From: CAYQAE01 sp964415445 [NCBI: uncultured archaeon]
Lineage (GTDB): Archaea; CAYQAE01
Assembly (NCBI GenBank): GCA_964415445.1
Contig: CAYQAE010000033.1
Location: forward strand, 1-19,566
Length of the DNA: 19,566 bases
Direction: 5' to 3'
Shown here one piece after another: positions 7,955 through 15,863 of the stretch. The stretch's first letter is position 1. Each line of letters begins with the position of its first letter. The notes under the pieces were generated by a model, which was not told where the DNA came from, did not search any database, and saw nothing but the letters and a program-made list of their open reading frames with translations. Both the position numbers and the translations under genes were made by a program.

Positions 7955-9061
7955 CTAGTTAAATTTAGATTTAATATTTGAATGTAAGGCATCAAAACCC
8001 TCACGCAAAGCTAAAATTATATCTCTCTCTTCCTTTTTTGTAGCAAATAAGCCACCAGGACAATCTATCCTTATGTGAACTTCATATCTTGGTTTTTCAT
8101 GTTGTTCTTGGAATTTTTTAAAATGTATTACAATTTCAAAAATATTGTGGACTTCTCGCAAGAATTTTTTAGCATTATCTGTGGCAATATTCTTTATTCT
8201 ACCTATCATTTTATTAGTTAATCTAAGATCATCCATACCAACGAATTGAATATGTCTTACTTCTTCTACTTGTCTTTGAACTATTTTATTTAATATATCC
8301 CTTTCTGTAATTATTTGATTAGTTTCCTTCTCTATACATATTAGATGATTATTTTCTGCCATTTTTTGAGCTATATCAATTAAAGAATCATCTTTATTCA
8401 CAAAAGTAGGTTCATTTATTTCTAAAAAATCAGAAACAGGAAGCGATAAGCTAGCAGTTTTTTCAAGTTGCAAACCATCTTTATTTACATCCTCTGAATA
8501 ATCTTTGCTGATATCATATCTATAAAAGTTTTTAATTAAATCAATATGGCGAATTATACCTGATACATTATTTTTTTCATCTAAAGTTGGAATTTCCCTT
8601 AAATGATTTTTATTCATAAGGCTTAGAGCTTTGCCTACCCCTTCATTTTCATGCATAACTATTTTTTTCTTATTCAAATTAGCTACTTTTACTCTCTCGA
8701 GGTTTGGAATTTTGTGGATATTTTTGAATATTCCAAATATATTTACTATTCCTAAAAATTTATCTTTTCTACAAACTGGAAGAATAGTTGTATTTCCATC
8801 TAACATATATTTTGCAATTTCAACTAAGTTGTCGTTCTCATTTAGATGGTGCACATGTTCAATAAATCTTGCTACTTTCATATCTTTAGATACATGCGAT
8901 TTTAAAAATTTATAATGTGAAAAAACCCCTCTAAATTTAGATTTATCACATAAATATACATCATTTACTCTATTTTTTTCAATTTTACCGATTAATGTCC
9001 CTACATTATCGTCTTCTTCTAAACACACTGAATTATCAGAAATTAAGTGTTTTGCTAGCAT
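7955..9061 (-). CDS. Four-CBS-domain protein fused to an HPF/RaiA-like domain
   Basis: 368 aa. Four CBS modules are visible at about residues 1-56, 61-115, 125-180 and 206-262, forming two Bateman pairs that usually bind adenosyl nucleotides. Modules 2 and 3 show the classic TTILPV and LREIPTL strands. Residues 265-365 resemble the ribosome-hibernation HPF/RaiA (S30AE) fold: a helix (LTNKMIGRIKNIA), then a strand with EIVIHFKKF, then YEVHIRID, G-G-LFAT, and a final helix DIILALREGFDALHSNIK. An energy-sensing ribosome-silencing role is inferred. AGGTGA stands 4 nt before the ATG at 9061. The 58-bp gap after rnfB contains TATA-like GAATATAAAAAAAT (about 9100-9113), so the gene may have its own promoter. 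Confidence 0.75.
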   Translation of the reverse strand: MLAKHLISDNSVCLEEDDNVGTLIGKIEKNRVNDVYLCDKSKFRGVFSHYKFLKSHVSKDMKVARFIEHVHHLNENDNLVEIAKYMLDGNTTILPVCRKDKFLGIVNIFGIFKNIHKIPNLERVKVANLNKKKIVMHENEGVGKALSLMNKNHLREIPTLDEKNNVSGIIRHIDLIKNFYRYDISKDYSEDVNKDGLQLEKTASLSLPVSDFLEINEPTFVNKDDSLIDIAQKMAENNHLICIEKETNQIITERDILNKIVQRQVEEVRHIQFVGMDDLRLTNKMIGRIKNIATDNAKKFLREVHNIFEIVIHFKKFQEQHEKPRYEVHIRIDCPGGLFATKKEERDIILALREGFDALHSNIKSKFN

Positions 9062-9119
9062 TTAATCACCTAATAACAATTTTTGAATTCGTTTTTTAAT
9101 TTTTTTATATTCCATAGGA

Positions 9120-9950
9120 TTATTTTCTGAGATCTTCTACTACAAAACAATTTTTTGGACATGCTTCAACTGCTTTCCTAGCCTGTGGGCATCTATCTAG
9201 ATCAAAAGAAGGTAAATTTTTTTCTTTATCCCAGATTACTTCATCGTTTTTTGAAACTTTTATACATTTCATACAATGAATACATCCTGTTGAGCATTGA
9301 TCTCTTTCTGGAATTTTTCTTTTTGCTCGATAGTTACAACCTAGATATTGTGGTAATCTTCTAGGAACTAACTCAATTAGATTATATGGACATTCTGGAA
9401 TACAAAGTCCGCATCCTACACATTTTTTTGGGTCAACTACAGCTATATGTTTTTTCTCATCAATATATATAGCATCATATGGACATACTACCTTACAATC
9501 TCCATATCCTTGGCATGCATAAGGACATTTTTTGATACCACCTGACAACTGCACTGCAGCTTTACACGTTTTTATTCCTTTATAATCTGAATTTATCTCA
9601 GAATCTCCTGCACAATGGATAATTGCTACTTTATTATTTTTTGTTGGATCTATTTCTATATTTAGCTCTTTTGAAAGTTCTTTAACTTCTTTTTCATCTT
9701 GCATTAGAGCCATACATGGCCTTTTTTGGATAGTATCCCTATCTGCTGCTAAATCTTGAGCATAGGCAAAACAACCTGCAGATCCACATGCACCACAATT
9801 AATACCAGGTAGATGTGAATATATTTTTTCAGCTTCAGCTAATTTTGGATTTTCTTCTGGCAAAAATTTATGTGCTAAAAAAATAGCAATAGCACAGCCT
9901 AAACCAACTAATGAAGCCGCGATAATAGTTAATAGCTCATCTTCTACCAT
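9120..9950 (-). CDS. rnfB: Rnf complex iron-sulfur subunit RnfB
   Basis: 276 aa. It is the likely entry point for electrons from ferredoxin into the Rnf complex. An N-terminal membrane helix (about 8-28) is followed by the Fe-S domain NCGACGSAGC (51-60) with a fourth Cys at 79. Then come CPYACQGYGDCKVVCPYDA (142-160), CVGCGLCIPECP (177-188), and a Cys-rich tail (219-229, 254, 264, 268) that could hold further clusters. This multi-cluster form resembles the longer clostridial and methanosarcinal RnfB more than the short proteobacterial one. Its ATG directly follows the TAG of rnfA, and GGAGG about 10 nt upstream lies inside the rnfA end. It is the last gene of the rnf operon. Confidence 0.95.
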   Translation of the reverse strand: MVEDELLTIIAASLVGLGCAIAIFLAHKFLPEENPKLAEAEKIYSHLPGINCGACGSAGCFAYAQDLAADRDTIQKRPCMALMQDEKEVKELSKELNIEIDPTKNNKVAIIHCAGDSEINSDYKGIKTCKAAVQLSGGIKKCPYACQGYGDCKVVCPYDAIYIDEKKHIAVVDPKKCVGCGLCIPECPYNLIELVPRRLPQYLGCNYRAKRKIPERDQCSTGCIHCMKCIKVSKNDEVIWDKEKNLPSFDLDRCPQARKAVEACPKNCFVVEDLRK

Positions 9951-10526
9951 CTAAACCATGCCTCCAAAAGCCAAAAAGCTCATGGCCAACAGAGCCGCAG
10001 TTATAAAAGCTATAGGTAGACCTTCAAATGATTTTGGAACATCAGCTAAATCTAATCTTTCCCTAATTCCAGACATAAGTAAAAGCACTAAAGTAAATCC
10101 AAATCCTGCACCTAATGCACTAAATATAGTTTCTAAAAATGAATAACTCTCTTGAATATTAATTAAAGCCAAACCCAAAATAGCACAATTGGTAGTAATT
10201 AGAGGCAGATATATCCCAAATGAATTATACAAATTTATACTTGTTCTTCTTATAGTTAATTCTATAATTTGAACTAAAGATGCAATAACTAAAATAAATA
10301 GCATAGTTTTTAGAAATTGAACTGATAGAGGATCTAAAATTAAGTTATATATACCCCAAGTAACAATTGATGCTACAAACATTACAGTGGTGACAGCTAG
10401 ACCCATCCGGAGTGCATTAGATGTTTTTTTCGATACACCAAAAAAAGGACATAAACCTAAAAATTTCACTAAAATTAGGTTATTAATTAGTGCCATGTAG
10501 AAAAATACTGTGATTAAATTATTCAT
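9951..10526 (-). CDS. rnfA: Rnf complex membrane subunit RnfA
   Basis: 191 aa, standard length, six membrane helices. Together with RnfE it forms the pair of inverted half-channels across the membrane. The conserved LGLCPFFGVS (Cys26) and TTNCAILG (Cys114) are the intramembrane cysteines that, with those of RnfE, hold an iron-sulfur centre in the related Nqr and Rnf complexes. The start region overlaps the end of rnfE by 8 bp. GGAGTGA about 7 nt before the ATG is a good ribosome site. Confidence 0.96.
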   Translation of the reverse strand: MNNLITVFFYMALINNLILVKFLGLCPFFGVSKKTSNALRMGLAVTTVMFVASIVTWGIYNLILDPLSVQFLKTMLFILVIASLVQIIELTIRRTSINLYNSFGIYLPLITTNCAILGLALINIQESYSFLETIFSALGAGFGFTLVLLLMSGIRERLDLADVPKSFEGLPIAFITAALLAMSFLAFGGMV

Positions 10527-11133
10527 TATCTATCACTCCAAAATATCTAAATGTGGCAAGTAAAACTCCTACAACTAAAAAAGCACCGATTGGCAATATA
10601 AATACACCCATAGGATGTGCACTAAGTCCCGGAATGGAAATTAGGTGAAATCCTAATAATTCTAATTCACCTGTTCCTAAAAGTTCTCTAAAGAAAGATA
10701 CCAAAAGTATTCCAAAACCAAAACCAATACCCATACCAAATGCATCTGCCATGGAATTTGAAAGACTATTTTTTGAGGCAAATGCTTCAGCTCTACCTAA
10801 AATTATACAATTTACAACAATTAATGGTACATAAATACCTAAAGATTCACTTAAAGTTTGAGAGAAAGCTTGAATTAGAAGATCAACAATGGTAACTAGA
10901 GTAGCTATAATTACAATAAATACAGGGATTCTAACTCTAGATGGAGTGATATCTTTTATAAGTGAGACAATTATATTTGCACCCATCAAAACAAATAATA
11001 CTGCTGCAGTCATGCCAAGTGCATTATCTAAAGATGTACTTACAGCTAAGGTAGGACATAGTCCTAAAGCTAGGACAAATATTGGATTTATTCTAATTAA
11101 TCCTTTTTTGATATTTTCTATCGCTTCACCCAT
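10519..11133 (-). CDS. rnfE: Rnf complex membrane subunit RnfE
   Basis: I start this gene at the ATG at 11133 (204 aa). A TTG at 11148 in the same frame would add five residues, but its own sequence contains the GAGG that forms the ribosome site for the ATG, and the resulting MGEAIENIKKGLIRINP matches the usual RnfE start. Six membrane helices. The conserved ALGLCPTLAVS and VNCIILGRAEAFAS supply the two cysteines partnering with those of RnfA. It starts 4 nt after the rnfG stop and overlaps rnfA by 8 bp, so translation is tightly coupled. Confidence 0.95.
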   Translation of the reverse strand: MGEAIENIKKGLIRINPIFVLALGLCPTLAVSTSLDNALGMTAAVLFVLMGANIIVSLIKDITPSRVRIPVFIVIIATLVTIVDLLIQAFSQTLSESLGIYVPLIVVNCIILGRAEAFASKNSLSNSMADAFGMGIGFGFGILLVSFFRELLGTGELELLGFHLISIPGLSAHPMGVFILPIGAFLVVGVLLATFRYFGVIDNE

Positions 11134-11137
11134 AAAT

Positions 11138-11674
11138 TTATTCCTCAATTAATTTAGATTTATCCTCTGCAGCTTTTCTGACAATCTCAACTACTGAAGA
11201 TGAACTTATTGTAGCACCAGTTATAGCATCAACTTCTCCACCATCTTCTTTTAGTTTAACTTTGCTTATATCAACTCCAATGAATTGTTCAGTAAATGAA
11301 TCTTGAGTTATTTTATCACCTAATCCTGGTGTTTCAGAATGTGATATGATTTTTATACCTTCTATAGTCTCTGTATCTCTAAGTCCAACTAAAATTTCAA
11401 TCTCTCCTCCATATCCACTACCTTTTGCTACAAATGCATAGCCTAAGACATCAATGTCTTGATAAATTGTATATATTTCAGTATCATCATCATATTCATA
11501 ATTTTTCATAGATGGAAATAGATCTTTGAGTTTATTTTGAATTTCTTCATCCTTTTTTTCTTCAATTCTATCTTTTGTAATTGAATTAGTTATAGTAAGT
11601 GCAATTGCTGAGACACAGACTACAATTGTTAGAAAAAGAACAGGAATTAAATTTTCAGATATAGATTTTTTCAT
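11138..11674 (-). CDS. rnfG: Rnf complex flavoprotein subunit RnfG
   Basis: 178 aa. It carries a covalently bound FMN on the outer face of the membrane. One N-terminal helix (about 9-29) anchors the FMN-binding domain. HSETPGLGDKI (111-121) is the conserved loop of the family, and DAITGATISSSSV (149-161) is the flavinylation motif, with Thr155 the expected FMN-linked residue. The transferase for this linkage, ApbE, is encoded first in the same operon. A strong AAGGAGGAGAT ribosome site precedes the ATG, which overlaps the rnfD stop by 4 bp. Confidence 0.96.
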   Translation of the reverse strand: MKKSISENLIPVLFLTIVVCVSAIALTITNSITKDRIEEKKDEEIQNKLKDLFPSMKNYEYDDDTEIYTIYQDIDVLGYAFVAKGSGYGGEIEILVGLRDTETIEGIKIISHSETPGLGDKITQDSFTEQFIGVDISKVKLKEDGGEVDAITGATISSSSVVEIVRKAAEDKSKLIEE

Positions 11675-12624
11675 CTATTATCTCCTCCTTTTAGATTCCA
11701 TTTAACACCTAGGGGGAGTGATTTTGTATATCTATCAATTAAAGGAGTAAAGCAATTCATAAGCAAAATTGAGAAACACACTCCTTCTGGCATATTACCA
11801 TACATCCTTATAAGTACAGTCATAACACCCGCACCTATTGCAAATATAATTTGACCAAATGAAGTTAGGGGCCTAGTTGTATAATCTGTTGCCATAAAAA
11901 AAGCTCCTAACATTAGACCTCCGGCTAGAATATAAAATATTGGGTCCTCACCTAATAAAAAACCCAATATAAATACAGTAGATATGTAAAAAGTAGGTAT
12001 TACCCACTTTATAATTCCAAAAGCTAGAAGAATTGATGCACCAATTAGAATAAGTAGAGCTGAAGTCTCACCAGCTGATCCACCAATATCACCAAAAAAT
12101 AGAGATTTATAAAGTTCACTTTTTGAGCCTTCTCTTACAAATCCTTCACCTAGGGGAGTTGCAGATGTAACTCCATCAGCAGTTAAAGATTTAGTAGGTT
12201 TGATCCAATCTGTCATAATTTGTGGGAAACTAACTCCTAAAAATGCACGAGCGGCTAGAGCTGGATTAAATATGTTTTGGCCTAATCCACCAAAAGCTTC
12301 TTTTACAATTGCAATTGCAAATATTGATCCAATAATTACTACCCAAAGTGGAGCTCGAGGCGGCATAATTAGTACTATTAATATTGCAGTAACAACAGCA
12401 CTTCCGTCCATATCAAAATTTTTTTTCCTTAACATCTTTGCAATATATTCAGTTAATATACAACTTACTAAAGCTACTGCCAACATTAGAAGAACATAAA
12501 GCCCAAAGAAGTAAATTGCACCAATTGTTGGAAACATCAAAGCTAGGACAACCATAAACATAATTCTCTCAATTGAATTTTTCTTTCTCAGATGAGGTGC
12601 CTCAGAAATCACTAATGAACTCAT
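11671..12624 (-). CDS. rnfD: Rnf complex membrane flavoprotein RnfD
   Basis: 317 aa with about ten membrane helices, homologous to NqrB. Conserved family blocks are GGLGQNIFNPALAARAFLG (112-130), GGSAGETSAL (181-190) and MPEGVCFSILLMN (278-290). The covalent FMN site reads DGVTSATPL (150-158), with Thr156 the likely attachment residue; Ser stands where many homologues have Gly. RnfD is thought to pass electrons across the membrane together with RnfG and couple this to ion movement. AAGGAG about 8 nt upstream is the ribosome site, and the ATG overlaps the preceding rnfC fragment by 4 bp. Confidence 0.96.
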   Translation of the reverse strand: MSSLVISEAPHLRKKNSIERIMFMVVLALMFPTIGAIYFFGLYVLLMLAVALVSCILTEYIAKMLRKKNFDMDGSAVVTAILIVLIMPPRAPLWVVIIGSIFAIAIVKEAFGGLGQNIFNPALAARAFLGVSFPQIMTDWIKPTKSLTADGVTSATPLGEGFVREGSKSELYKSLFFGDIGGSAGETSALLILIGASILLAFGIIKWVIPTFYISTVFILGFLLGEDPIFYILAGGLMLGAFFMATDYTTRPLTSFGQIIFAIGAGVMTVLIRMYGNMPEGVCFSILLMNCFTPLIDRYTKSLPLGVKWNLKGGDNR

Positions 12625-12941
12625 TGTTTAGTTCTCCTTTTTTTAGCTTCAATTTTTCCAAGTTTAATGTATTGAACTAAAGGTATATTAGATGGACAAA
12701 CATAAGAGCAACATCCACATTCAACACAATTATCAATGTAGTATTTATCTAACTCATCATATTGTTTATTTTTCACTAATGATGCATAAGTTATAGGCAT
12801 AAGCCCAATAGGACATGTGTCAATGCAACTGCTACATCTTATACAATTTTTTTCTTTCTTAGGTCTATCTTCTATGGCTAGTATACAATTATTGCCTTTT
12901 GAGATTGGAGTGGATAACATAGATTGGGCTATACCCATCAT
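12621..12941 (-). CDS. rnfC: RnfC C-terminal part (two 4Fe-4S clusters), separated by an in-frame stop
   Basis: 106 aa equal to the C-terminal end of RnfC. It begins MMGIAQSMLSTPISKGN, the continuation of the family's GGPMMG block, and then carries CIRCSSCIDTCP and CVECGCCSYVCP, the two 4Fe-4S motifs of RnfC. The frame is the same as that of the upstream part. Only TAA plus five codons (reading IFGGP) lie between them. GGAGG at 12946-12950 stands 4 nt before the ATG at 12941 and 7 nt before a second ATG at 12938, so separate translation is plausible. Alternatively the two parts are one gene broken by a point mutation or sequence error. Motifs are all intact, which argues against a long-dead gene. 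Confidence 0.9.
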   Translation of the reverse strand: MMGIAQSMLSTPISKGNNCILAIEDRPKKEKNCIRCSSCIDTCPIGLMPITYASLVKNKQYDELDKYYIDNCVECGCCSYVCPSNIPLVQYIKLGKIEAKKRRTKQ

Positions 12942-12945
12942 TGGG

Positions 12946-12950
12946 CCTCC
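12946..12950 (-). promoter_or_regulatory. GGAGG ribosome-binding sequence inside the rnfC reading frame
   Basis: GGAGG lies 10 nt (12947-12956 being within the IFGGP codons) after the in-frame TAA and 4-7 nt before two consecutive ATG codons. The same bases encode the conserved Gly-Gly of GGPMMG in the intact family, so the site may have existed before the stop appeared. Together with the nearby stop it would allow reinitiation of the 106-aa part. Confidence 0.6.
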
Positions 12951-12956
12951 AAATAT

Positions 12957-13958
12957 TTATTTGTTGGCATTTTTTTTCATACCGCCACAATAATCTATAA
13001 GTTCAGAAGCTTCAATTCCAAATCTTGTAAGTAGGTTTTTTGGCCTATTTACTAAACCTGTAACTGTCAATACCCTCTCAACTAGTGGTTTACCTAAATA
13101 TATAGCCTCATATATTGCATATAATGTAGATACATTTTGGACTACTACTCCAACATCCAAAGGTAGACCAAGATAGGGAACTTCTCGATTTAGAAGTTCT
13201 TTGATGAGTGTTTTTTCTCCACCTATAGGATATCGGGTTTTTATCAATTTAACTTTGATAGAATCATCTAAATTTAAATTATTTATCTCTCTCTCAAAAG
13301 CCTCTTTTGCATCAGGTTTGTTATCTTCAATTGCGATGTATATATTTTTACAATTGAGACATTTTTGAACTAATTTTATACCTAATAATATTTCTTTTGT
13401 TTTTTCTAACATCATTCTATGGTCTGCTGTAATATATGGCTCACATTCACAACCATTTACTACCAAAGTATCGATAATTTTGCCTTCTGGTGGTTTAAGT
13501 TTAACGTGAGTCGGAAATGTTGCACCACCTAGGCCAACTACTCCTGCATCTTGAATTATATCTATAATATCTTTTTGGGATAAATTTTGAGGATCTTTTG
13601 TCCCTCTAAGTTCAATCCATTGATCTTTTTCATCAGAATTTATAACTATAGCATCTACTACTTGTGAAGTTGTAGGATTTACTACCTTTGTTATTTGTCT
13701 AACTTTTCCAGAGATTGTAGCATGAATCGATGTTGATACAAAACCAGATGCTTCTGCAATTTTTTGGCCTACTTTAACTTCACCACCATGTTTTACAATT
13801 ATTTTTGAAGGTGCACCAATATGCTGAGAATTAGTTATAATAACTTTTTTTGGAAGAGGAGCCCGCTCTATTTTACTTTTTGAAGTAATCTTAAATTCTT
13901 TAGGATGGATGCCTGACTTTATAATTTTATTTTTTAATTTTAGCAGCTTATCTATCAT
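12957..13958 (-). CDS. rnfC: RnfC N-terminal part (flavin/nucleotide-binding and SLBB region)
   Basis: 333 aa covering the N-terminal three quarters of RnfC, the cytoplasmic subunit that exchanges electrons with a soluble partner such as NAD(H) in bacteria. Visible blocks: a barrel-sandwich domain with IVKHGGEVKVGQKIAE (54-69), GLGGATFPTHVK (142-153) of the nucleotide/FMN-binding fold, NGCECEPYITADHRMM (168-183), and YPIGGEKTLI (243-252). It ends in CGGMKKNANK before TAA (12957-12959). Intact homologues continue directly into GGPMMG. Joined to the next part the length would be about 445 aa, normal for the family. It starts 11 nt after apbE. The electron acceptor in this organism cannot be decided; no multihaem cytochrome gene is next to the operon. 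Confidence 0.93.
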   Translation of the reverse strand: MIDKLLKLKNKIIKSGIHPKEFKITSKSKIERAPLPKKVIITNSQHIGAPSKIIVKHGGEVKVGQKIAEASGFVSTSIHATISGKVRQITKVVNPTTSQVVDAIVINSDEKDQWIELRGTKDPQNLSQKDIIDIIQDAGVVGLGGATFPTHVKLKPPEGKIIDTLVVNGCECEPYITADHRMMLEKTKEILLGIKLVQKCLNCKNIYIAIEDNKPDAKEAFEREINNLNLDDSIKVKLIKTRYPIGGEKTLIKELLNREVPYLGLPLDVGVVVQNVSTLYAIYEAIYLGKPLVERVLTVTGLVNRPKNLLTRFGIEASELIDYCGGMKKNANK

Positions 13959-13969
13959 CTAGATCCCTA

Positions 13970-15007
13970 TCAATTTTCATATAACCCTAAATTTGAAGAT
14001 ACATATAAATCAGTAACATTACCATAGGGTAAAATCAATGATTCAATACCGTTTAGTGAATTTATAAAATTAATTCCTTTAATTGGCCCCATAACAAATG
14101 TTGCGGTAGCCAAAACATCGGCGCTAGTGCAATTTTTTGCGATTATAGTTGAGCTTGAACTATTATATGCAGAATATCCTGTTTTTGGATCCATAATATG
14201 TCCGACATTCTTACTTTTGTTAAAATATCGCTCATAATTTCCAGATGTTGCAATTGACATGTTATCTAGTTTAAATTCTGTGATATATTCATCTTCATCT
14301 TGAGGATTTTGAAGAGATATTGACCACTTATTTCCGCTTGGTTTATCACCTAAAGTTGCAATATCTCCACCTGCATTAATTAGAGCATGTTTTATCCCTT
14401 TATCATCTAAAACATTGATAGCACAATCTATAGCATATCCTTTTGCAATCCCACCTAAAGTTATACTCATATTCTTTTGAAGAATTATAGATTTATTTTC
14501 ACAAATTGTGATCTTATCACTTCCAATATATTTCATAGTTTCATTTATTGCTTCTTCTTGTTGGGTCTGATTTAGGTCCCAAAATTGAGTATCTTCATTA
14601 GGGTCATAGGACCAAAGATTTAGAAGTGGATTTATAGTAATATCAAAAGATCCATTAGTTATATTCCAATAATGAATTGATAGTTGAACTAACTCCAATA
14701 ATTCAGGTGGAGGATTATCTATTCTTTTGTCTTGATTTAGTTTATATGCTTCAGTTGAATTGTTATAAATTGATGCGATATTTTCAATTCTTTTTATCTC
14801 ATCAAAGGCTGCATCAATTGAATCCATAGCCTCATTTTCATCATTATGATAAATAGTTATAGTTACATATGTATCCATCATCTCTTTTGTTTCTGAATAT
14901 CTATAATAAGTATTATCTTGAAAATAAAGATAATTTACTGTAAGTAAAGCACCTAAAGTTGCTGATAATGATATAAGAACTAATATTTTAGATAAGTCTT
15001 TTTTCAT
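13970..15007 (-). CDS. apbE: FAD:protein FMN transferase ApbE, membrane-anchored
   Basis: 345 aa. It transfers FMN from FAD to threonines in RnfD and RnfG on the outer side of the membrane, using Mg2+. An N-terminal membrane helix (8-27) without a lipobox acts as anchor. Family motifs: YVTITIY near 47-53, GSFDITINPLLNLW (119-132), TLGGIAKGYAIDCA (183-196), NAGGDIATLG (211-220), GHIMDPKTGYSA (269-280), and SADVLATATFVMG (295-307) with the metal-binding Asp. About ten N-x-S/T sequons fit an outside location. As the first gene of the rnf operon (11 nt before rnfC), it serves the complex made by the same transcript. Confidence 0.95.
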   Translation of the reverse strand: MKKDLSKILVLISLSATLGALLTVNYLYFQDNTYYRYSETKEMMDTYVTITIYHNDENEAMDSIDAAFDEIKRIENIASIYNNSTEAYKLNQDKRIDNPPPELLELVQLSIHYWNITNGSFDITINPLLNLWSYDPNEDTQFWDLNQTQQEEAINETMKYIGSDKITICENKSIILQKNMSITLGGIAKGYAIDCAINVLDDKGIKHALINAGGDIATLGDKPSGNKWSISLQNPQDEDEYITEFKLDNMSIATSGNYERYFNKSKNVGHIMDPKTGYSAYNSSSSTIIAKNCTSADVLATATFVMGPIKGINFINSLNGIESLILPYGNVTDLYVSSNLGLYEN

Positions 15008-15060
15008 ACACTCACATTTGTTTATAAATTTATTTTTAAATATCTTTAATATTTATATTA
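15008..15060 (-). promoter_or_regulatory. Likely promoter of the apbE-rnf operon
   Basis: The 98 bp between the poly-T tract after the upstream gene and apbE holds several TATA-like boxes on the minus strand: TTTATAAAC at 15020-15028, TATTTAAAAATA at 15031-15042, and AATATAAATATT further up. With archaeal spacing the middle or upper box would give a short leader containing the weak GTGAG ribosome site. All operon genes are closely spaced or overlapping, so this is probably the main rnf promoter. Confidence 0.45.
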
Positions 15061-15098
15061 ATTAAAAACTTTATAAAAAAGATATCAAAAAAGCTATT

Positions 15099-15114
15099 AA
15101 AAAATAAAAAAAAA
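15099..15114 (-). terminator. Poly-T transcription terminator after the kinase-like gene
   Basis: Directly after the TAA stop (15115-15117) the minus strand reads nine T, an A, then six T. U-rich tracts without a strong hairpin are typical archaeal terminators. This would separate the kinase-like gene from the rnf operon. Confidence 0.55.
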
Positions 15115-15780
15115 TTAAATAATGCCTGAACTTTCAAGTGTAACCATGATTAATTCTGAATTGATGCTTGGCTTATTTTTACCGTCTATTCGTATTGTTA
15201 ATATCTTTTCTTTATTTATGTTATCTATTATTTTTTTGTATTGTCTTTGAATGATTTTTAATTGATTAGTATTTCTTTCATGTAGATGAGTAGCTTTATG
15301 TTTTCTTGAAGTAATTCTTTTATAGGCTAGTGTAGGATCATCTATATCTACAAAAACAATGCAATCTGGTCTCTTTGATCCTATTTTACTCAAAAGTGAT
15401 AAAAAACATGCCAAAAAAACGTTAGGAGCATAGAAAAAAGACATTGCTTTTGTATCAATTATAGGATTTCTCTCTTCTATAATTATATCTTTTGAAAGCA
15501 TCATTAAAAAAGAGATCGGAGTAAGCATATTTATTGCATTTAAGATTAATGAAACAATTTTTAATCTTAAATCATTGTTTTTTTCCGCTATGTTTGAGAT
15601 AAATCCATAAAAATATTTCCCAAAGAATTTAGGATATCCTCCTACCTCCTTATATCGAGGCAGATGAATAATTCCTGTAGTGATCCCTTTTTTTCTAAGA
15701 TTTTTAAGAAGTTCAAATGCCAAAGTAGATTTTCCTGATCCATCACTGCCTACAATAGTGACTATTTTTTTGCTTTTCAA
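15115..15780 (-). CDS. Thymidylate-kinase-like P-loop kinase
   Basis: 221 aa from a TTG at 15780. Walker A is GSDGSGKS (residues 11-18), then IIHLPRYKE, an acidic/basic pair IIIEERNPIID where thymidylate kinases have their DR motif, an FVDIDDP strand, a lid-like YKRITSRKHK, and HERNTNQLKIIQRQYKKII. This pattern fits the TMK superfamily, phosphorylating a nucleotide or related substrate. Sequence identity to true dTMP kinases looks low, so the substrate is open. No ribosome site precedes the TTG. The frame stays open upstream to 15859 and encodes a hydrophobic segment followed by RKLNKVLKSKK, with GGTGAG at 15858-15863. A longer, membrane-anchored form starting at a non-standard ATT (15852 or 15855) is therefore possible. 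It stands as a single gene between terminators. Confidence 0.72.
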   Translation of the reverse strand: MKSKKIVTIVGSDGSGKSTLAFELLKNLRKKGITTGIIHLPRYKEVGGYPKFFGKYFYGFISNIAEKNNDLRLKIVSLILNAINMLTPISFLMMLSKDIIIEERNPIIDTKAMSFFYAPNVFLACFLSLLSKIGSKRPDCIVFVDIDDPTLAYKRITSRKHKATHLHERNTNQLKIIQRQYKKIIDNINKEKILTIRIDGKNKPSINSELIMVTLESSGII

Positions 15781-15863
15781 TACTTTATTTAGTTTTCTAA
15801 AAATTATATAAAATAATATTGTGCTGAATAAGAATATAATTATCGGTAAAATAATTTCTCACC

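Noticed and set aside
11146-11148. TTG as rnfE start
   Set aside because: The bases overlap the GAGG ribosome site of the ATG at 11133, and the shorter protein matches the usual RnfE N-terminus.
12970-12977. Run of eight A (minus strand) near the rnfC break as a frameshift site
   Set aside because: The two rnfC parts are in the same frame, so a shift at this run would misframe the conserved GGP codons. A single stop codon explains the break.
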